DNA from: Streptomyces sp. NBC_00224
GTDB lineage: Bacteria > Actinomycetota > Actinomycetes > Streptomycetales > Streptomycetaceae
Length of the DNA stretch: 64,000 nucleotides
Direction: 5' to 3'
NCBI RefSeq assembly: GCF_041435195.1
Contig: NZ_CP108106.1
Span: forward strand, 7,639,001-7,703,000
A program made the translations under genes and the position numbers. Below the pieces are notes generated by a model. The model made no database searches and was not told the DNA's origin. It was given only the letters and a program-made list of their open reading frames with translations. Positions 40,714-48,638 of the stretch are shown piece by piece (within the stretch, counting starts at the first letter, position 1; each line of letters starts with the position of its first letter).

Positions 40714-40745
40714 GCGAACTGTTGCGATCAGTTCGCAATAACAGT
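40714..40745. promoter_or_regulatory. Nur-box-like operator of the nickel/peptide ABC operon
   Basis: The core TTGCGA-TCAGT-TCGCAA (40722-40738) is a perfect 6-5-6 inverted repeat. It matches the consensus TTGCAA-N5-TTGCAA described for the nickel-responsive Fur-family regulator Nur of Streptomyces coelicolor, with one change per half-site. Flanking arms GCGAACTG (40714) and CAGTTCGC (40729), and ACTGTT/AACAGT (40718 and 40740), add further dyad symmetry. It lies 33-49 bp before the ATG of the binding protein, in an AT-rich patch. Confidence 0.6.
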
Positions 40746-40770
40746 CGATCTTCAATAAGGGGTGTGGGGC

Positions 40771-42378
40771 ATGGTCGCCCGTTCGATCCACGGGGCGATG
40801 CGAGGAGCGGGCGCCGCGGCGCTGGCCGGAGCACTGGCCCTCACCGCGGCCGCCTGCTCGAACCCGGGTGGGGAGAGCGGCGGCCAGGGCGCCAAGGACA
40901 CAGCCGTCGTCGGTATCGCGTACGAGCCCGAGACGCTCAGCCCGCTCCTCGGCTACGGCAAGGACGGCAACTCCAAGATCTTCGACGGGCTGCTCACGCA
41001 GGACGTCGACATGAAGCTCAAGCCCGCGCTCGCCGTCGCCCTGCCCGAGGTGAGCGCCGACCGGCTGACCTACACGTACAAGCTCCGCAAGGGCGTGAAG
41101 TTCAGCGACGGGCAGCCCTTCACCGCCAAGGACGTCGTCTTCACCTACTCGACGATCCTCGCCCCGAAGACCAACAACCCTTCCAAGGGCGAGCTCGACG
41201 CCATCAAGGACGTCCGCGCCGATGGCGACGACACGGTGGTCTTCACGCTCAAGTACCCCTACGCGCCGTTCGCGCAGCGCACCGTGCTGCCGATCGTGCC
41301 CGAGCACGTCGCGGGCAAGCAGGACGTCAACACCGGCGACTTCGCCACCGCTCCCGTCGGCACCGGCCCGTACAAGCTCGCCAAGTGGTCCAGGAGCGAG
41401 AAGATCGCGTTCGAGGCCAACCCGTCGTACTGGGGCGGCGCGCCCAAGGTGAAGAAGTTCACCATGGCGATCATCAAGGACGACGACGTGCGCGCCACCC
41501 GGCTGCGCTCCGGCGACCTCGACGGCGCGATCCTGCCGCCCAACCTCGCCCAGGGCTTCGAGAAGGACAAGCACAAGAAGACCTACACGGCGAAGACCTA
41601 CGACTACCGCAACGTGACCCTGCCCACCGGCAACAAGGTCACCGGCGACACCGCCGTGCGCCGCGCGCTCGACCTCGCCGTGGACCGCAAGGCGATGGTC
41701 GACAAGATCCTCGACGGCGCCGGCAAGCCCGCCTACGGGCCGGTGCCGACCGGCAGCCCCTGGTTCGCCAAGGGCACCGAGCGGCCCCACGACCTGGCCA
41801 TGGCGAAGAAGATCCTCGACGAGGCGGGCTGGAAGCCCGGCGCCGACGGCATCCGCGAGAAGGACGGCGTCCGCGCCGCCTTCCCGCTCTGGTACCTCTC
41901 CGGCGACAAGCTCCGCCAGGACCACGCCCTCGCCTACGCCTCCGACGCCAAGAAGGCGGGCATCGACATCACCACCCAGTCCGGCACCTGGGAGGTCATC
42001 GAGCCGAAGATGAAGGACGAGGCGGTCCTCGCGGGCGGCGGCTCGCCCGGCGACCCCGACTTCGACCAGTACACGCTGCTCAAGTCCTCCCTCGGGGGCG
42101 ACGGCTTCAACAACATGGCGTGGTACGCCGACCCGGCCGTCGACAAGGCGCTCGACGACGGCCGCAAGAGCGGTGACACCGCCGTGCGCAAGGCCGCGTA
42201 CGACACCATCCAGCGCGAGTTGGTGAAGAACCCCGGCTACACCTTCCTCACCCACATCGACCACCTGTACGTCGTGAACGACCGCTGGGACGGGCTCTCC
42301 ACCCAGACCGAGCCGCACGACCACGGACTCGCCTCCGGCCCGTGGTGGAACGTCGAGACCTGGGCGCCGAAGAAGTGA
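40771..42378 (+). CDS. ABC transporter substrate-binding lipoprotein (SBP family 5, NikA/DppA type)
   Basis: This 535-residue exported lipoprotein has its signal in ALAGALALTAAAC. The family-5 signature follows: YKLRKGVKFSDGQPFTAKDV, then APVGTGPYKLAKW and NPSYWGGAPK. The C-terminal region carries several histidines (THIDHLYVV, EPHDHGLAS) that could ligate metal. ATG at 40771 follows AAGGGGTG. It begins a five-gene operon with two permeases and two ATPases, the nikABCDE/dppABCDF layout. The Nur-like operator upstream favours nickel uptake over peptides. Confidence 0.9.
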   Translation: MVARSIHGAMRGAGAAALAGALALTAAACSNPGGESGGQGAKDTAVVGIAYEPETLSPLLGYGKDGNSKIFDGLLTQDVDMKLKPALAVALPEVSADRLTYTYKLRKGVKFSDGQPFTAKDVVFTYSTILAPKTNNPSKGELDAIKDVRADGDDTVVFTLKYPYAPFAQRTVLPIVPEHVAGKQDVNTGDFATAPVGTGPYKLAKWSRSEKIAFEANPSYWGGAPKVKKFTMAIIKDDDVRATRLRSGDLDGAILPPNLAQGFEKDKHKKTYTAKTYDYRNVTLPTGNKVTGDTAVRRALDLAVDRKAMVDKILDGAGKPAYGPVPTGSPWFAKGTERPHDLAMAKKILDEAGWKPGADGIREKDGVRAAFPLWYLSGDKLRQDHALAYASDAKKAGIDITTQSGTWEVIEPKMKDEAVLAGGGSPGDPDFDQYTLLKSSLGGDGFNNMAWYADPAVDKALDDGRKSGDTAVRKAAYDTIQRELVKNPGYTFLTHIDHLYVVNDRWDGLSTQTEPHDHGLASGPWWNVETWAPKK

Positions 42379-43367
42379 GCCGCCGCCTCCCCTGGGGGCC
42401 GATGGCACGGATGGCGGGGCGGCGGACCCTGTTCGCCGCCCCCGTCCTGCTCGTGGTGACCTTCGGCGTCTTCGCCGTGGCCGCCGCCTCGCCCTTCGAC
42501 CCGGTCAAGGCCTACGCGGGCAGTGCCGGGCTCACCGCCTCGCAGGAGAACCTCGACCAGCTGCGCGCCAACCTCGGCGCCGACCAGCCGCTGGTCACCC
42601 GCTGGTGGGACTGGCTGACCGCCGCCCTCACCGGCGACCTCGGCGACTCCAGCGTGCTGCGCCAGCCCGTCGCCGACGTCATCGGCGAACGGCTCGGCTG
42701 GTCGGTGCTGCTCGCCGCCACCGCCTTCCTGGTGGCGATCGTCCTCGGTACCGGGCTCGGCGTGCTCGCCGGGCGCCGCCCGGGCGGCTGGCTCGACCGG
42801 TGCGTCAGCTCCCTCGCGTACACCCTGGAAGCCGCGCCCGCCTTCTGGCTGGGGCTGCTCGCCATCTGGTTCTTCGCGCTGAAGCTCGACGTGCTGCCCG
42901 CCGGCGGACTGACCGACACGGCGAGCGACACGGTCACCTTCGGCCAGGTGGCGAGCCACCTCGTCCTGCCCGCCGCCGTCCTCGGCGTCTCCCAACTGCC
43001 CTGGTTCTACCTGTACGTACGCCAGGGCGTCGCCGACGCCCTGGAGGAGGACCCGGTGCGCGGCGCCCGTGCGCGCGGGCTGAGCGAGCGGACCGTCCTG
43101 CTCGGGCACGCCCTGCGCTCCGGCATGCTGCCGATGCTGACCCTCGTCGGCTCGCGCGTCCCCGAACTCATCACCGGCGCCCTGCTCGTCGAGACCGTCT
43201 TCAGCTGGCCCGGCATCGCCGCCGCCACCGTGCAGGCCGCCACCTCCGTGGACTTCCCGCTGCTGGCCGCGCTGACCGTGCTCGCCACCGCCGCCGTGCT
43301 GCTCGGCAACCTCCTGTCCGATCTGCTCTACGGCATCGCCGACCCGAGGGTGGGCTTCGATGGCTGA
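42375..43367 (+). CDS. ABC transporter permease (NikB/DppB type)
   Basis: This 330-residue permease has about six membrane spans. The first is LFAAPVLLVVTFGVFAVAA and the last is AALTVLATAAVLLGNLLSD. It has the type-I periplasmic segment DQLRANLGADQPLVTRWWDW, typical of peptide/nickel permeases, and the EAA loop GARARGLSERTVLLGHALRS. The GTGA overlap with the binding-protein gene fixes the start at 42375. The neighbouring permease overlaps its end by 8 bases. It forms the channel with the next gene. Confidence 0.9.
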   Translation: MSRRLPWGPMARMAGRRTLFAAPVLLVVTFGVFAVAAASPFDPVKAYAGSAGLTASQENLDQLRANLGADQPLVTRWWDWLTAALTGDLGDSSVLRQPVADVIGERLGWSVLLAATAFLVAIVLGTGLGVLAGRRPGGWLDRCVSSLAYTLEAAPAFWLGLLAIWFFALKLDVLPAGGLTDTASDTVTFGQVASHLVLPAAVLGVSQLPWFYLYVRQGVADALEEDPVRGARARGLSERTVLLGHALRSGMLPMLTLVGSRVPELITGALLVETVFSWPGIAAATVQAATSVDFPLLAALTVLATAAVLLGNLLSDLLYGIADPRVGFDG

Positions 43368-44253
43368 CACCACGCGTCCCGCGGACAGCACAGACATCGT
43401 CTGGCGTCCGCGCGGGCGTACCCGCCGTTCCACCCGGACGCTGCGGGTCCGCATCTCCGCCGTGATCCTCGCGGCGGCGGTCCTCGCGGTGCTCCTCGTA
43501 CCGCCGCTGGTCCACCTCGACCAGCAGGCCGTCGACCTCTCGCACAAGCTCCTTCCACCGTCCTGGGAGCACCCGTTCGGCACCGACGACGTCGGCCGCG
43601 ACCTGCTGCTGCGCTGTGTGTACGGGCTGCGGATCTCGCTCCTCGTCGGCGTCGTGGCAGCCCTCGTCGCCACCGTCGTCGGTACGGTCGTGGGCGCGGC
43701 GGCCGCCGCCCTCGGCGGCTGGACCGACCGTCTGGTGATGCGGCTCGTGGACGTGTTCTCCTCGGTGCCGCACCTGCTGCTCGGCATCTTCGTGGTGGCG
43801 ATGTTCCGGCCCGGGGTGTGGCCGGTGATCGCCTCGGTCGCCGTGACGCACTGGCTGTCCACGGCCCGCATCGTGCGCGCCGAGGTGCTGTCCCTGCGCT
43901 CGCGCCCCTACATCGACGCGGCGATCTCCGGCGGAGCCTCCCGGCTGCGGGTGACACTCCGTCATCTGCTGCCGGGCGTGCTGCCGCAGGCCGGGCTCGC
44001 GGCGGTGCTGATGGTGCCGCACGCCATGTGGCACGAGTCGGCGCTCTCCTTCCTCGGCCTCGGCCTGCCCAGCCACCAGGCCAGCCTCGGCAACCTCGTC
44101 CAGTCCGCGCGCGGCTCGCTGCTCGCCGGGGACTGGTGGCCGACCCTCTTCCCGGGCCTGCTCCTCATAGTCCCGACCCTCGCCGTCGCGGGCCTGGCCG
44201 GCGCCTGGCGCGAACGCCTGGACCCGCGCCGCCGATCGGAGCTGATGCTGTGA
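43360..44253 (+). CDS. ABC transporter permease (NikC/DppC type)
   Basis: This 297-residue permease begins with a 30-residue cytoplasmic leader. The span VILAAAVLAVLLVPPLV and the DppC/NikC signature HPFGTDDVGRDLLLRCVYGL follow. The EAA loop AAISGGASRLRVTLRHLLPG contacts the ATPases. SALSFLGLGLPSHQASLGNL is the late conserved block. It overlaps the preceding permease by 8 nt and the next ATPase by 4 nt (GTGA). Confidence 0.9.
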   Translation: MADTTRPADSTDIVWRPRGRTRRSTRTLRVRISAVILAAAVLAVLLVPPLVHLDQQAVDLSHKLLPPSWEHPFGTDDVGRDLLLRCVYGLRISLLVGVVAALVATVVGTVVGAAAAALGGWTDRLVMRLVDVFSSVPHLLLGIFVVAMFRPGVWPVIASVAVTHWLSTARIVRAEVLSLRSRPYIDAAISGGASRLRVTLRHLLPGVLPQAGLAAVLMVPHAMWHESALSFLGLGLPSHQASLGNLVQSARGSLLAGDWWPTLFPGLLLIVPTLAVAGLAGAWRERLDPRRRSELML

Positions 44254-45221
44254 CCAAGGTTGATGTGACCACGGTCCTTTCGGTGCGCGGCCTGTCCGTG
44301 CGCTTCCGGATGCGCGGCGGCCACCACGTCGCCGCCGTCACCGACGTCTCCTTCGACCTGGCGGCGGGGGAGTGCCTGGCCCTGGTCGGCGAGAGCGGCT
44401 GCGGCAAGTCCGTCCTGGCCTCGGCGCTGCTCGGCCTGCTGCCGGGCAACGCCCAGACGGCGGGCAGCGCGGTGCTGCACGCCGGCGGCGACCCCGTCGA
44501 CCTGCTCGCCGCCGAAGAGCGCACCCTCGCCCGTACGGTCCGGGGGCGCCGCATCGGTCTCGTACCGCAGAGCCCGGCCGCCCACCTCACACCGGTGCGG
44601 ACTGTACGGGCGCAGCTCGCGGAGACCCTGCGCGAGCTCACCCGCACGCCGAGGCGCCAGTTGCGCGCGGCGACCGAGGCGGCCGCCGAGCGGGCCGCGT
44701 TCCCGCTCGGGCACCTGGACCGCTACCCGCACGAACTGTCCGGCGGCCTCGCCCAGCGCGCCGCGACCGCGCTCGCCCTCATCGGGGACGCGCCGCTGCT
44801 GCTCGCCGACGAGCCGACGACCGGGCTCGACCGCGATCTGGTCGACCGTACGGCCGACGAGCTGCGCCGCACCGCCGACGACGGCCGGGCGCTGCTGATG
44901 ATCACCCACGATCTGGCGGCCGCCGAGCGGATCGCCGACCGGGTCGCCGTGATGTATGCGGGGCGCGTCGTCGAACTCGCCGACGCAACCTCGTATTTCG
45001 GCGGGAGCGGACCCCGTCACCCGTATGCTCAAGGCCTGCTCGACGCGCTCCCGGAGCGGGCGTTCGCGCCCATTCCCGGGATGCCGCCCGAGCTGGGCGA
45101 TCTGCCGGACGGCTGTGCGTTCGCGCCCCGCTGCGAACGGGCCACCGGCCAGTGCGGCACCCTGCCGCCGTTCGACGGCAGGGTCGCCTGTCACCACCTG
45201 GAGGAGCCCGGCCGTGCTTGA
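44250..45221 (+). CDS. ABC transporter ATP-binding protein (NikD/DppD type)
   Basis: This 323-residue ATPase has Walker A GESGCGKSV, the signature segment LSGGLAQRAATALAL, Walker B LLLADEPTTGLD and H-loop MITHDLAAAERIAD. The C-terminal oligopeptide/nickel ATPase extension contains four cysteine-centred motifs (CAFAPRCERATGQC, then ACHH), which in this family can bind an iron-sulfur cluster or contact the partner. The GTG at 44250 overlaps the permease stop. It energises uptake together with the next ATPase. Confidence 0.9.
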   Translation: MTKVDVTTVLSVRGLSVRFRMRGGHHVAAVTDVSFDLAAGECLALVGESGCGKSVLASALLGLLPGNAQTAGSAVLHAGGDPVDLLAAEERTLARTVRGRRIGLVPQSPAAHLTPVRTVRAQLAETLRELTRTPRRQLRAATEAAAERAAFPLGHLDRYPHELSGGLAQRAATALALIGDAPLLLADEPTTGLDRDLVDRTADELRRTADDGRALLMITHDLAAAERIADRVAVMYAGRVVELADATSYFGGSGPRHPYAQGLLDALPERAFAPIPGMPPELGDLPDGCAFAPRCERATGQCGTLPPFDGRVACHHLEEPGRA

Positions 45222-45870
45222 CCTGAAGAACATCACCGCAGGGTACGAGCGCGGCACGCCGGTGGTCCGCGAGGTGAGCCTCACCGTCGCCCCCGGCGAG
45301 GCGGTCGGTCTGCTCGGCCCCAGCGGCTGCGGCAAGTCCACCCTGGCTCGGGTCGCGGCGCTGCTGCACCGGCCGGACCACGGCACGGTCACCCTCGACG
45401 GCGCCCTCGTCACCGAGTGGCGCCACCGAGCCCCGCGCGCGCTGCGCACCACCGTCGGCGTCGTCTTCCAGTCGCCCCGGCTCGCCGCCGACCCCCGGCT
45501 GCGGCTGCGCGACATCGTCGCCGAGCCGCTGCGGGCGACCGGCCGCCAGATCGAGGTCCGCGAGCGCGTCGACGAACTCGCGGACCTGGTCGGCCTCGGC
45601 GGGGACCTGCTGAACCGCCGCCCCCACGAGGTCAGCGACGGCCAGCTCCAGCGCGCCTGCCTGGCCCGCGCCCTGGTCCTGCGGCCCCGGCTGCTGGTCT
45701 GCGACGAGATGACGGCGATGCTGGACGCGTCGACGACGGCGGCCCTGGTGGCGGCGGTCGAGCGCTACCGCACGCAGACGACCGCGTCCCTCCTCGCGGT
45801 GGGCCACGACCGGACGCTGCTGTCCCGGTGGTGCGACCGGGCGGCGGAGTGGGGCGAACTCTCGCGGTGA
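45214..45870 (+). CDS. ABC transporter ATP-binding protein (NikE/DppF type), short
   Basis: This 218-residue ATPase has Walker A GPSGCGKSTL, a variant signature VSDGQLQRACLARAL (usual LSGGQ), Walker B LLVCDEMTAMLDAS (Met where Pro is usual) and H-loop AVGHDRTLLSR. It lacks the C-terminal extension of the preceding ATPase and is shorter than DppF. The altered signature suggests that this half-site may be catalytically weaker. The 8-nt overlap with the upstream gene and a strong hairpin downstream mark it as the operon end. Confidence 0.88.
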   Translation: MLDLKNITAGYERGTPVVREVSLTVAPGEAVGLLGPSGCGKSTLARVAALLHRPDHGTVTLDGALVTEWRHRAPRALRTTVGVVFQSPRLAADPRLRLRDIVAEPLRATGRQIEVRERVDELADLVGLGGDLLNRRPHEVSDGQLQRACLARALVLRPRLLVCDEMTAMLDASTTAALVAAVERYRTQTTASLLAVGHDRTLLSRWCDRAAEWGELSR

Positions 45871-45918
45871 CTGACTCGCAGTAACGTCCCTGCGACGGTT
45901 GTTCCCCGTGTGCGGCCC

Positions 45919-45949
45919 CGCCGCCCGGCCACCGGGTGACCGGGCGGCG
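45919..45949. terminator. Terminator after the nickel/peptide ABC operon
   Basis: CGCCGCCCGG (45919-45928) and CCGGGCGGCG (45940-45949) form a perfect 10-bp stem with an 11-base loop about 50 nt after the last stop. Confidence 0.7.
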
Positions 45950-46047
45950 AAGTACCGGCCAACTCTGCGAAGCAGCCTGCCCGTCGGGGCCGGTGCGCCC
46001 GCATACTCGGTCGCGTCCGCCCGTCCCACCGCCCCGGGAGCACCCCC

Positions 46048-46905
46048 ATGGCTCGACTGACCCGCCGCAGCGCCGTCGCCGCCCTCGCCGCGGCCGCCGC
46101 CTCCGCCGCCATCGCGCCCGCCGCCGCGGCCGAGCGCGCCCACCCCGCCGGGCCCAGACCGCTGCGCCGGACCCACGCGCACAACGACTTCGAGCACACG
46201 CACCCCCTCTTCGACGCCCTCGCCCACGGGTTCACCAGCGTCGAGGCCGATGTCTTCCTGGTCGACGGGCAGCTCCTGGTGGCCCACGACCCGACCCAGC
46301 TCGACCCGACCCGTACGCTCGAAACGCTCTACCTCGACCCGCTGTCGGCCCGCGTCCGCGCCAACCACGGCTCGGTGTACCGGGGGCATCACCGCCCCGT
46401 ACAGCTCCTGGTCGACATCAAGACCGACGGCGCCGCCGCCTACCTGGAACTCGACCGGCGGCTGCGCCCGTACCGGCGGATGCTGAGCAGGTACGCGCAC
46501 GGCCGCGTCTCGACCGGCGCCGTCACTCCCGTCATCTCCGGCGACCGCGCCGCCCGGGTGCCCATGGAGGCGCAGAAGGTGCGCCACGCGTTCTACGACG
46601 GACGCCTGGAGGACCTCGGCACGGCCGCCACCGCCGCCTTCATCCCCCTCATCAGCTCCAACTGGACGCAGAGCTTCAGCTGGCTGGGCGCCGGACCGTT
46701 CCCGGCCGCCGAGCGCCAGAAGCTGCGCGGAATCGTGGCGCAGGCCCACGCGCACCGGCAGCGGGTACGGTTCTGGGCGACCCCCGACCTCGCCGGGCCC
46801 GAGCGGGACGCCCTGTGGCGCGAACTGCTCGCCGCCGACGTCGACCACATCAACACCGACGACCTCGCGGGCCTGGAGACCTTCCTCCGCGCGCACGGAG
46901 AGTAG
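46048..46905 (+). CDS. Secreted phosphodiesterase, GDPD/PI-PLC-like
   Basis: The 285-residue protein starts with a signal peptide (MARLTRRSAVAALAAAAASA, cleavage probably after AAAA-E). The catalytic domain opens THAHNDFEHTHPLFDALAHG, giving two conserved histidines, followed by FTSVEADVFLVDGQLLVAHD (E-x-D and H-D), the metal and acid-base residues of the GDPD/PI-PLC TIM barrel. LLVDIKTDG is the next strand. It is likely to hydrolyse glycerophosphodiesters or phosphoinositide-like substrates outside the cell to release phosphate. It has its own upstream gap after the ABC operon terminator. Confidence 0.87.
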   Translation: MARLTRRSAVAALAAAAASAAIAPAAAAERAHPAGPRPLRRTHAHNDFEHTHPLFDALAHGFTSVEADVFLVDGQLLVAHDPTQLDPTRTLETLYLDPLSARVRANHGSVYRGHHRPVQLLVDIKTDGAAAYLELDRRLRPYRRMLSRYAHGRVSTGAVTPVISGDRAARVPMEAQKVRHAFYDGRLEDLGTAATAAFIPLISSNWTQSFSWLGAGPFPAAERQKLRGIVAQAHAHRQRVRFWATPDLAGPERDALWRELLAADVDHINTDDLAGLETFLRAHGE

Positions 46906-47066
46906 TCCCGGGCGCATCCCGGGGTCACCACGCGTCACTCACCTCACGGGCCGTCACCCGCAGTCAACACCCGTACGGCGGACATGCCATACGCCCGACC
47001 GGCCCGCCTCCTCCGCCACACTGGCCGCCGAATGCCGCAATTCCGGCGCGGTGGAGGAGGTTGGCC

Positions 47067-47261
47067 ATGGCCGTTTCGATCTCGGTGGTGCTGTTGCTCG
47101 TGGTGCTGGCGGTGATCTTTCTGCGCAGCGGCGGGCTCAAGGCCTCGCACGCGATGGTCTGCGTGCTGCTCGGCTTCTTCCTCGCCGGGACGAGCATGGC
47201 CCCCACCATCCAGGACGGTCTGAACGCCACCGCGAGTGTGGTCGGTAGCCTCAGGCCATGA
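47067..47261 (+). CDS. Small membrane protein, 64 aa
   Basis: The 64-residue product has two hydrophobic segments: SISVVLLLVVLAVIFLRSGG and AMVCVLLGFFLAGTSMAP. The ATG at 47067 has GGAGGAGG six bases upstream. The stop overlaps the next start (ATGA), so it is co-translated with the HTH_42 protein. The sequence looks like a widely kept streptomycete small membrane protein, but I know no function for it. Confidence 0.7.
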   Translation: MAVSISVVLLLVVLAVIFLRSGGLKASHAMVCVLLGFFLAGTSMAPTIQDGLNATASVVGSLRP

Positions 47262-48427
47262 CGCCGGCCCGCCAGAGGATCACCGCCGAGGCGCGGCGCG
47301 CGCGCCTCGGCACCCGCCACCTCCTCACCCCCGCCGCCCGCGCGGCCACCCCCGAGGCGGTGGCGGACGCACTGGTGGCGCTGCACGCCACCGACCCCGC
47401 CACGGTGTATCTGGCGGTCGCCGCCCGGATGGGGAACGCGTCGGTGGGGGAGCTGGAGCGCGCGCTGTACGAGGACCACTCACTCGTACGGATGCTCTGT
47501 ATGCGCCGCACCATGTTCGTGCTGCCCAGGGCGTTCGCGCCGGTGGCCGACGCGGCGGCCGCGCGGGCCGTCGCCGTCCGTGAGCGCGCGGGTCTCGCCA
47601 AGGTGATCGAGGAGCAACTCGGCTTCGATGCCAAGTGGTTCGCCGCCACCCAGGAAGCGGTCCTCGCCGCCCTCGCCACGCGCGGAGAGGCGACGGCGGC
47701 CCAACTCGCCGACGACGTGCCGGACCTGAAGTCGCAGATCGTCCAGGCCCCGGGCAAGCCCTACGAGGCGAGGCCCCGCATCACCAGCCGCTTCCTCGGG
47801 GTCCTGGCCGCCGAGGGTCGCATCCGGCGCGGCCGCCCGCTGGGCACCTGGGCGTCCAGCCAGTTCCGCTGGACGGTCGCGGAGCCGCACCCCGAACTCG
47901 CGGCCGACGAGGCCAGGGCCGAGCTCGCCACTCGCTACCTCGACGCCTTCGGCCCCGCCACCACCGAGGACGTCAAGTGGTGGACGGGCTGGACACTCAC
48001 CGACACCCGCAAGGCGCTGGCCAGGACCGACGCCGTCGACGTCGACCTGGACGAGGGCCCCGGGCACGCCCTGCCCGGCCAACTCGCCGCGCCGCCCGCC
48101 CCCGAGCCCTGGGCCGCACTGCTCCCGGGCCTCGACCCGACCCCGATGGGCTGGCGCCACCGCGACTGGTACCTCGACACCGCCCACAAGGCCGAACTCT
48201 TCGACGGCACCGGCAACATCGGCCCCTCGGTGTGGTGGAACGGCCGCATCGTCGGCGGCTGGGCCCAGCGCCCGGACGGCGAGATCGCCACGCACGTCTT
48301 CACGGACCAGGGCCGCGAGGCGGGCGCCGCCATCGAGGCGGAGGCGGCCCGCCTGTCCGCCTTCTTCGGTGACACGCGGATCCGGCCGAGCTTCCGCACC
48401 CCGCTCGAACGGCGGCTCTCCGCCTGA
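47258..48427 (+). CDS. Winged-helix (HTH_42) DNA-binding protein, AlkZ-like superfamily
   Basis: This 389-residue protein has the HTH_42 layout. RRARLGTRHLLTPAARAATP and VADALVALHATDPATVYLAV form the first motif, MLCMRRTMFVLPRAFAPVAD the second, and SSQFRWTVAEPHPELA and WWTGWTLTDTRKAL the winged-helix repeats. The superfamily includes AlkZ, a DNA glycosylase that unhooks crosslinks, whose catalytic Q-x-Q/D motif corresponds here to H-x-T-D. Activity is therefore uncertain. Streptomycetes carry several such paralogues, some conferring self-resistance to genotoxic products. Confidence 0.8.
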   Translation: MTPARQRITAEARRARLGTRHLLTPAARAATPEAVADALVALHATDPATVYLAVAARMGNASVGELERALYEDHSLVRMLCMRRTMFVLPRAFAPVADAAAARAVAVRERAGLAKVIEEQLGFDAKWFAATQEAVLAALATRGEATAAQLADDVPDLKSQIVQAPGKPYEARPRITSRFLGVLAAEGRIRRGRPLGTWASSQFRWTVAEPHPELAADEARAELATRYLDAFGPATTEDVKWWTGWTLTDTRKALARTDAVDVDLDEGPGHALPGQLAAPPAPEPWAALLPGLDPTPMGWRHRDWYLDTAHKAELFDGTGNIGPSVWWNGRIVGGWAQRPDGEIATHVFTDQGREAGAAIEAEAARLSAFFGDTRIRPSFRTPLERRLSA

Positions 48428-48526
48428 GAGCTTGTCTTTGAACCCCCGTCTGCGCCCCGACGCCCGGCACGCACGCTCGGCGCACCGGCCGATCATGAAG
48501 CGTGTGTGAAGCGGCCATCGATTCCA

Positions 48527-48555
48527 TGGACACTTCACCCCCGCGGCTCTAGCGT
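48527..48555 (+). promoter_or_regulatory. Vegetative-type promoter of the secreted propeller gene
   Basis: TGGACA (48527-48532) and TAGCGT (48550-48555) are separated by 17 bases. A GTGAAG/CTTCAC inverted repeat (48506 and 48533) surrounds the -35 region and could be an operator. Two copies of a GTGCACG-CGTACG element (48583 and 48609) follow in the leader before the ATG at 48639. Confidence 0.5.
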
Positions 48556-48638
48556 CGGGCGCCGGCGCGACACCCGACGCATGTGCACGGCGTACGTACC
48601 CCACGTGCGTGCACGACGTACGCACCCGGAGGAGCCGT

